From JALONO01 sp038209965 (GTDB taxonomy: Bacteria > Bacteroidota > Bacteroidia > Cytophagales > Thermoflexibacteraceae), in the NCBI GenBank assembly GCA_038209965.1, contig JBBQXF010000183.1, positions 1 through 5,719 of the forward strand: 5,719 bases of DNA. The letters are read 5' to 3'. The notes under the pieces were generated by a model that ran no database searches, was not told where the DNA came from, and saw only the letters and a list, made by a program, of their open reading frames with translations. Shown here in pieces: positions 5,461 through 5,719 of this stretch. Numbering within the stretch: position 1 is the stretch's first letter; each line of letters starts with the position of its first letter. A program made the position numbers and the translations under genes.

Positions 5461-5719
5461 AATCAATAAATTTTGTGCCTCAATGTGAGAGTTAAGTTGA
5501 CAATCAATTTTAGTAAACCGCCTGAAACTCAAGCGCTTGAAGGAGAAATTGAAGTGGCAAAGTTTTCGCTGGTCACTACTGAACGCTGTAAGGTCAAGGC
5601 AGAAAATGCAACCAGAAGTTGAGCAATCCATTGGAAGGGCAGTATGGCCGAGTAGCATCGTGGAGCGTTTTATCGTGTTGGACAAACCAGACGGGGCAGT
5701 CACCGATAAAGCGGCAATA
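5461..5719 (+). other. Region downstream of the right-end promoter; unassigned short open frames
   Basis: No gene is recognised. Two plus-strand frames overlap. One runs from a GTG at 5485 to a TGA at 5620-5622 (45 residues, beginning MRVKLTINFSKPPETQALEG, strand-like and charged). The other is open from 5501 to the window edge, with its first ATG at 5606 (MQPEVEQSIGRAVWPSS, then IVERFIVLDKPDGAVTDKAAI). The minus strand is also open from the edge to 5452. The change of frame near 5600-5622 could mark a broken gene, two short genes, or noncoding RNA. The sequence ends too soon to decide. Confidence 0.3.

Overview
The window looks like chromosomal DNA of a member of the Bacteroidota, possibly the Saprospiria, though the class is a guess. 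Three things suggest this. Start codons lack Shine-Dalgarno sequences and sit in A/T-rich leaders. Copies of the TAnnTTTG -7 promoter box used by the Bacteroidota primary sigma factor lie just upstream of four genes. The protein families (a secreted zinc phospholipase C/S1-P1-like hydrolase, a small SpoIIAA-like protein, a DASH-type cryptochrome start) are common in that phylum.

Left part (1-1417, minus strand): the first 92 codons of a cryptochrome/photolyase of probable DASH type run off the left edge. Upstream of it, on the same strand and 61 bases away, is a 349-residue polytopic membrane protein rich in intramembrane histidines. A TACCTTTG box precedes the membrane gene and no box separates the two genes, so they are probably cotranscribed. 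The shared context could mean a light-related function, but that is inference.

Middle (1418-4774, plus strand): an intergenic stretch carries promoter boxes. It is followed by a 133-residue SpoIIAA/STAS-like protein that ends in a perfect 19-bp hairpin terminator. Next comes tilS (tRNA-Ile lysidine synthetase, with a forced non-ATG start) and then a secreted enzyme in which all nine residues of the trinuclear zinc site can be identified. The last three are separately promoted housekeeping or accessory genes rather than one pathway.

Right part (4775-5719): a gene-poor, decayed zone. It holds a frameshifted N-terminal remnant of an IS4-like transposase (minus), an imperfect inverted repeat, a 30-bp tandem repeat readable on both strands, and a small possible membrane peptide. 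It also holds a well-spaced Bacteroidota promoter firing towards the right edge into sequence with no recognised gene.

I found no CRISPR array, tRNA, rRNA or complete mobile element. The least explained items are the histidine-rich membrane protein beside the cryptochrome and the promoter plus repeat zone at the right end.
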